12,952 nt of DNA from Basidiobolus heterosporus B8920 (taxonomy: Eukaryota; Basidiobolomycota; Basidiobolomycetes; Basidiobolales; Basidiobolaceae): positions 1-12,952 of the forward strand of contig JNET01025727.1 of NCBI GenBank assembly GCA_000697455.1, in the 5' to 3' direction. The notes beneath the pieces were generated by a model. The model made no database searches and was not told the DNA's origin. It saw nothing but the letters and a program-made list of their open reading frames with translations. Every line of letters begins with the position of its first letter. The first letter of the stretch is position 1. A program made the translations under genes and the position numbers. Positions 8,664 through 12,952 of this stretch are shown one piece after another.

Positions 8664-9473
8664 ACTGTTTGTGCATACCTAACCCTATCCAAACAAAGAG
8701 TCATGAGAAAACTCTACTGACCTAACCATGAGTTATGGCGCTGGAAAGTAATGTAATCAATCAAAGTTAACTTTGTCTAATATAAATAAATAACTGGTAA
8801 GATGCTTCAACATTACTTATTACTCAAGCAAAACGAATAGTGTCTTTGTGTTGGACTAAGCGATAATCCATGCAAGTAAATTATTCTTCATAATATTTAA
8901 TAATAATAAACAATCTTTACCTTTATATAAATACCAAGTTGATATCCATTGGTTATGAGGGGGTGGGGCTGGGGGCTGAGTAATTTTCTTAACTAAATTT
9001 ACCCAAATGATCATATTGTAGGCAGTGCTTTGAAGCCATAAAAGTCGAGTTGCTTCTGATTCGTTTTTTCTATTCAGTCGAGATGGCAATCTTCTTATTT
9101 AACCGATTTTACTTCATATAATGTGGAATTCGATAATTCCCTTTTCAAGTCATTGAATAGAGATCTCCCCTATTTTCTCTCGAGTTATGCATAGAATTGC
9201 TTTTTTAGAGTACTCAAGCCAAATTATCGTTCAAACGCCCCAAGTCTTGAAGTGAACCAGCATACTTACCAGTAGTTAGGGAAGGCCTGACTCTGAAGTC
9301 CCTATCAAAGAGTTCCTTAGTTACATCTGCTTTTAATTTCATTTAGACACAACAGCCAAGTTGCAACTACAAATCTTCGGCTTTGTTTTAGTGGATACAG
9401 ATAACTTTAAAACAGTATAGTTGATTTCTTTCTTAAATATAGCATAGCAGTCAATGAATACGGTGAGAAACCA
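8664..9473. other. Intergenic region
   Basis: AT-rich, with stops in all frames and no coherent frame with family resemblance. The only notable element is the G-run cluster at 8959-8975. Confidence 0.55.
8959..8975 (+). other. Isolated G-run cluster
   Basis: Runs of five, four and five G (8959-8963, 8965-8968, 8971-8975) are separated by T and CT, in otherwise AT-rich DNA. Three long runs are one short of a standard three-tetrad G-quadruplex, so at most a two-tetrad or bulged structure would form. Confidence 0.4.
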
Positions 9474-10013
9474 ATTGACATTAGTACCTTCCAACTCTTT
9501 TTGCTTGTCTTCATATTCTACTTTGAAAGTTTCTTGACTGTCATTCAACCAGCTATTAGTATTGTTGAAGGCCTACTCATGCTTCTTCTCATCGTCCGTA
9601 TTCATCTGTCCAGGGGGTAGGCATATGACTCGAGCCCATACTTGGCTGAAATACGGGAAGCAGCACCTTTATCTTCAACTTTGTACTTCTTAGCCTCACA
9701 CACCATATGCTCAATATCCTCCTTAGAGATACAACCTTTGTCGTTAATGGTAATCTTTGAAACGACTAATGTTTTTTTCTAAAGCAGAGACATTTAAGAT
9801 ACTATCAACACCAACATCGAAGAAAACATCAGTTTGGGAAACACCATGAGGAGATGGCGGAACTGAAGTAAACTCGAACTTGGCCAGGATGTTGGTGACC
9901 TTAGAACGGGCACGTTCACCATCAAATACTTGGATATATACTCTAAGTCAGTTGCCAGGATAGATAGAGAAAAATCCCTAGACATTGGTGTTACCTTTGA
10001 GCAACGGGATCAT
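9474..10013 (-). pseudogene. HSP70 (cytosolic HSP70/SSA-type) pseudogene, C-terminal part
   Basis: Decayed copy of the substrate-binding and lid region of a 70-kDa heat-shock chaperone. Reading the minus strand from 10013, I see in order: MIPLLKGNT (the usual M-x-x-L-I-x-R-N-T); [36 protein letters not shown]; then in another frame [24 protein letters not shown] and GLESYAY; then in a further frame SWLNDSQE and EYEDKQKELEG. Stops interrupt the first segment after GNTNV and after YPGN, a frameshift follows RFKDYH, and further stops lie after the PLDR residues and before AFNN. The nucleotide-binding domain and the EEVD-type C-terminus are absent, so the copy is truncated at both ends. There is no sign of introns, which fits either a processed copy or an intron-free parent. 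The family is certain; the subtype and route of origin are inferred. Confidence 0.93.
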
Positions 10014-11412
10014 CCTGATCTTGAAGATAACTACATTGATTAGTCAGATTAAATAGTGAATATAATTTATATAATTAAAAGAATATAAACGCTCAAGTGA
10101 ATTTTGAGTGAGGAGAAATTGCTAAGTGTAAATGGTTAGATGCTAAGTTACGTGAATTTCAACAATACACACATTAGCAACTATCAGGCTTCTCACTAAT
10201 CCACATTATATCTTATGTAGCCAACCACATAAATTGCTGAAATACGCAAGCTGAGCACTCAAGTACTCACACAATTAGGTAGAGAAATAATATTGCGTAT
10301 TGATAAAACATTTGTCAGAGTTAGAAACGCTTAAGATCATATTGGATTAGTTACAATGTTACATGTGTTGTCCAAATAAGCTGAAACTTCCACTTTTACT
10401 ATAAGTAAATATTGAGTTAAAGTACAACAGCTTGCTTATATCTAAGATCACCTGTAATATCACCACTATCACTTTCAACATATGTTGTCTGATACAAAAC
10501 TAACATGACTGATCATTGGTTATTAAGAACCTGCTTATTATCATAATTAAAACTTGACCCTGAGTATTTGGAGTTAATAACTAGTACTTTTTACAAGAAC
10601 ACATTTAAGCAAGAACTTATATAAGTCAAATTCTTGAGCATGGATGTTTATATATGGGCTACCTTAATTCTATCATGTAAGCAGTCCAAGTATCAACTTG
10701 ATGATTAATCACTTCACATATCTAACCTTCAGATCCTACATTTTCTCCATATTGCAGTCAAACCACTGTAGTCCAACATTCAAGTAATCTTGTAATTGGT
10801 ATCATGAAGTATATTCTACATTAGTGAAATATCTGACAGGTTTAAATTACGAACAGTTAGTCTGGATTTAAGAAAAAATATAAAGAGGGCCAAATGAGCC
10901 AAAACTTCCAAAGTTTGTACCTAGAGTGGTATGTGGCATACTCTGTTGTTTACAGATAAAAGGTAGAAGTCATTATGCTGGCTTCAAAAAGCATACACCA
11001 CTGTTAAGCATAATCCATGAAATATGACCTTAAGATACAGAACGATTAAAATAAACAGATAAGCAGTAGTAGTATTTTACATAGAATTGGAAGTTTGAGT
11101 AATATCAAGTGAGCGTTATTTTGAATTTTCAATATCGTTATACCACGCTAACGTCAATTCTTGGAGAGGCCCATAAATAAGCATGGTAAGAATTCCCTTT
11201 CAAGATACATCCCTAAGATGAATGAGATAGGTATTGACATATAACCATCGAAGTCACATCCATCGACAAATAAAATCAAATGTGGTTCCCATTGATCTGC
11301 AACACTATGTTTACCATTGTTCATTGAAAACTCCATGTTTCCTTTCTGATTAGTTCTCATCCGAGTTTAGCTACTGTATTGGTGGATTTTATTGTATTGG
11401 ATAGATGGTGTT
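10014..11412. other. AT-rich intergenic region
   Basis: Dense stop codons in all frames and no recognisable family. A 68-codon frame on the minus strand (11154-11360) contains the string LILFVDGCDFDGY but matches nothing I know and lacks splice partners. I see no RNA gene, terminal repeats or transposon remnants here. Confidence 0.55.
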
Positions 11413-11477
11413 GCTAACCCTGCCCTTAACCTGCCCTTAACCTGCCCTTAACCTGCCCTTAACCTGTCTTTAACCCT
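11413..11477 (+). repeat. 11-bp telomere-like tandem repeat
   Basis: Four perfect units of CCCTTAACCTG lie at 11423-11433, 11434-11444, 11445-11455 and 11456-11466. A degenerate 10-bp unit precedes them (11413-11422, GCTAACCCTG) and a degenerate unit follows (11467-11477, TCTTTAACCCT). Read on the minus strand the unit is TTAAGGGCAGG, close to the TTAGGG family with extra bases. The array ends 250 bp before the TATA box of the downstream gene. Confidence 0.85.
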
Positions 11478-11705
11478 AGCTCCAATAACCAAACAATTCG
11501 AATAATTTGACCAAATTCATGATAATATAACTAATATAATCATAGAAGAATTGTGAACATACAGCCATATATAGGATTCTACCTAGACCATGTATAGATA
11601 TATTACCACATCATACCATATATAGATGTATGACCATACCATATTCGAATTATAAGATATACTTTATTAATTCTACTCCGATGCTCCGAGCCATGAAACC
11701 GAGAA

Positions 11706-11735
11706 CCATTGGCAATCGATTGAAACATATATAAA
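11706..11735 (+). promoter_or_regulatory. CCAAT/TATA-type core promoter of the SNG1-like gene
   Basis: An inverted CCAAT (ATTGG at 11708-11712), AATCGAT at 11714-11720 and TATATAAA at 11728-11735 lie upstream of the ATG at 11812. Transcription start is expected near 11760-11770, giving a short AT-rich leader with no upstream ATG. AATCGAT also occurs just upstream of the TATA box at 6211. Confidence 0.55.
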
Positions 11736-11811
11736 GAGGACTTTTGATACCATCAAGAATCATAACATTCTTTAGATAAGTTTAACTTTATTATACTTCA
11801 CACACACATTG

Positions 11812-12952
11812 ATGATGACAAATCCCATCGTAGCGCTAGAAAAAGGTCGGGGCACACAGCTCGACGAATTACCTCACCGCGAGGGAGAGGAAGCTCCCGA
11901 AGAAATCGTTGAGAGAAAGAGAAGGCTAAAAAGAGGGTTTAAGCAGCTGTTTCCGCAATATATTGTTTTGCCGCATTTGGTTACAAAATCCCTACTCTTG
12001 GTTGGGTTCGTAATCTTCCTTGTCACTCTCAGTTACCAGTGGATATACGCCGGACTTCTCTGGAACCCATTGGGTCGCATTTCTCACCTTGAAGTGGCTC
12101 TAGTAAATCATGATGATGGATTCGACTTAACCAATGCCCCCGTACAAATGCAACAACTCATGACCGGGTTATTCGGCGGTGGCTCTGCAGGTACATTGGT
12201 AGCTAGTGCCATCATGAATCCAGAACTCCCGCTGAATGGTGTATTCAAATGGAGTCAATTACCTGATACTACATCCAGAGACGAAGCGCTTGATATCATA
12301 AATCACGGCGACTATTGGGCGATGCTATATATTCCCTCCAATTTTTCTCAAAACCTATTATCAGCCACGAACGCCGCTACTCGTAAGCCTTGGGAGATGG
12401 AGTGGATCTTCGACCAAGGAAGAAACTACAACACTCAGAGTTTCCTACGCCAGGCAAGAACATTGGCTTTTGACACATTCTCCTCATCCTTGGCAAAGCA
12501 ATTTTTGACAAGCAAAGCTGGGGCCTTGGTAGTTCAAGCATTCGATCCCACTTTCTGGGTTGACTTTTTGCAAATTCACGAAACAATTCTTCATTCAGTT
12601 CACGCTTATGGCTCAAACTTTGCCTCCTATGTGGCTTTTGTTGTGTCCTATATTGGGTGTCTTTTGACAGTGACCATCGTCAGTAAGTTCCTACGAATGA
12701 GAGAGGTTTCAAAATCCTGGAAATTCCCAGCTGTGCGCGTAGTGATGGCATGGGGATTCTTGGCGGCCATTTTGACCTTGTTCCAAACTGTGTCTATATT
12801 GGTCCCATCCTTTGCCCTTAAGAACCATCAATTCGATTGGAAAAATGCTGGATATGCAATTGCCTTCGTGTGGTACACTAGTTTTGCCTTCTTGAGCATC
12901 TTGTTCTTGATGCTTCAAGTCTTGACAGCTGAAGGCTTCCAGGTCCCTGGTA
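11812..12952 (+). CDS. SNG1/DUF3533-family multi-pass membrane protein, 3'-partial
   Basis: The open frame runs from the ATG pair at 11812/11815 to the window end: 380 residues, no intron seen, C-terminus missing. The layout is that of the SNG1/DUF3533 family, related to bacterial YhgE/Pip and ABC-2-type membrane proteins; yeast SNG1 is linked to resistance to nitrosoguanidine and other toxic compounds and to plasma-membrane lipid balance. Residues 1-57 are charged and cytosolic, with a basic cluster RKRRLKR (35-41). TM1 is about 58-80. A large hydrophilic loop follows (about 81-265), with LEVALVNHDDG near its start as is typical of the family, a DYWAMLYIPSNFS segment and a possible N-glycosylation site NFS (177-179). 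TM2-TM4 are about 269-292, 309-333 and 347-371. Further helices should lie beyond the window. Family assignment is from topology and recalled family pattern; substrate unknown. Confidence 0.8.
   Translation, partial: MMTNPIVALEKGRGTQLDELPHREGEEAPEEIVERKRRLKRGFKQLFPQYIVLPHLVTKSLLLVGFVIFLVTLSYQWIYAGLLWNPLGRISHLEVALVNHDDGFDLTNAPVQMQQLMTGLFGGGSAGTLVASAIMNPELPLNGVFKWSQLPDTTSRDEALDIINHGDYWAMLYIPSNFSQNLLSATNAATRKPWEMEWIFDQGRNYNTQSFLRQARTLAFDTFSSSLAKQFLTSKAGALVVQAFDPTFWVDFLQIHETILHSVHAYGSNFASYVAFVVSYIGCLLTVTIVSKFLRMREVSKSWKFPAVRVVMAWGFLAAILTLFQTVSILVPSFALKNHQFDWKNAGYAIAFVWYTSFAFLSILFLMLQVLTAEGFQVPG

Noticed and set aside
8537-8725. 62-codon plus-strand frame with SCVSCVS and CFMCFM
   Set aside because: Those peptide repeats are just translations of the tandem 9-bp duplications at 8612 and 8646.
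9794-9985. 63-codon minus-strand frame
   Set aside because: It overlaps the HSP70 relic in a different frame; the HSP70 motifs explain the DNA.
3109-11811. Search for retroelement, viral or DNA-transposon remains in the gene-poor regions
   Set aside because: No recognisable polymerase, integrase, capsid or transposase motifs and no paired terminal repeats were seen by eye; a tool-based repeat search could still find degraded copies.
12377-12918. Minus-strand frames of 79 and 69 codons opposite the membrane-protein gene
   Set aside because: They are antisense shadows of the SNG1/DUF3533 coding frame, which has clear transmembrane and family structure.

Overview
The window is AT-rich eukaryotic DNA. 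Short spliceosomal introns (54-76 bp, GT...AG, several with a CTAAC/CTGAC-type branch sequence) break up one gene. The intergenic spaces are kilobases long, and there is no operon structure. The two recognisable genes are an exportin-7 homologue and a SNG1/DUF3533-type membrane protein. Exportin-7 is absent from the common yeasts, while DUF3533/SNG1 proteins are best known from fungi. Together they suggest an early-diverging fungus or a fungus-like protist. This is inference and I cannot name a species.

Layout. Positions 1-3108 (+) hold the 3' part of the exportin-7 gene: 15 exons that join in one frame for 749 residues plus the stop, with the 5' end outside the window. Positions 3109-6170 have no gene I can support; they contain a degenerate hexamer array and two small hairpins. 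Positions 6173-6969 (+) hold a small, apparently intronless gene of 155 codons with a CCAAT/TATA promoter, a long leader and an upstream ORF. Its product is unrecognised, very basic, and has a possible N-myristoylation site. Positions 6970-9470 are non-coding as far as I can show; they contain a CTG-like microsatellite, a G/T-skewed stretch, three tandem 9-bp repeats and an isolated G-run cluster. Positions 9474-10013 (-) are a clear pseudogene of the C-terminal part of a cytosolic-type HSP70. Positions 10014-11412 are AT-rich with no supported gene. An 11-bp telomere-like tandem repeat lies at 11413-11477, and a CCAAT/TATA promoter at 11706-11735 leads into the SNG1/DUF3533 gene (11812 to beyond the window end).

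The genes do not form a pathway. Exportin-7 is a nuclear transport receptor, the SNG1-like protein is a multi-pass membrane protein, and the small basic protein is an orphan. The two visible promoters share the arrangement CCAAT (either strand), AATCGAT, then TATA. I recognised no mobile element, viral relic, tRNA, rRNA or CRISPR array. The most promising unexplained items are the orphan basic protein with its upstream ORF and the 11-bp telomere-like repeat.
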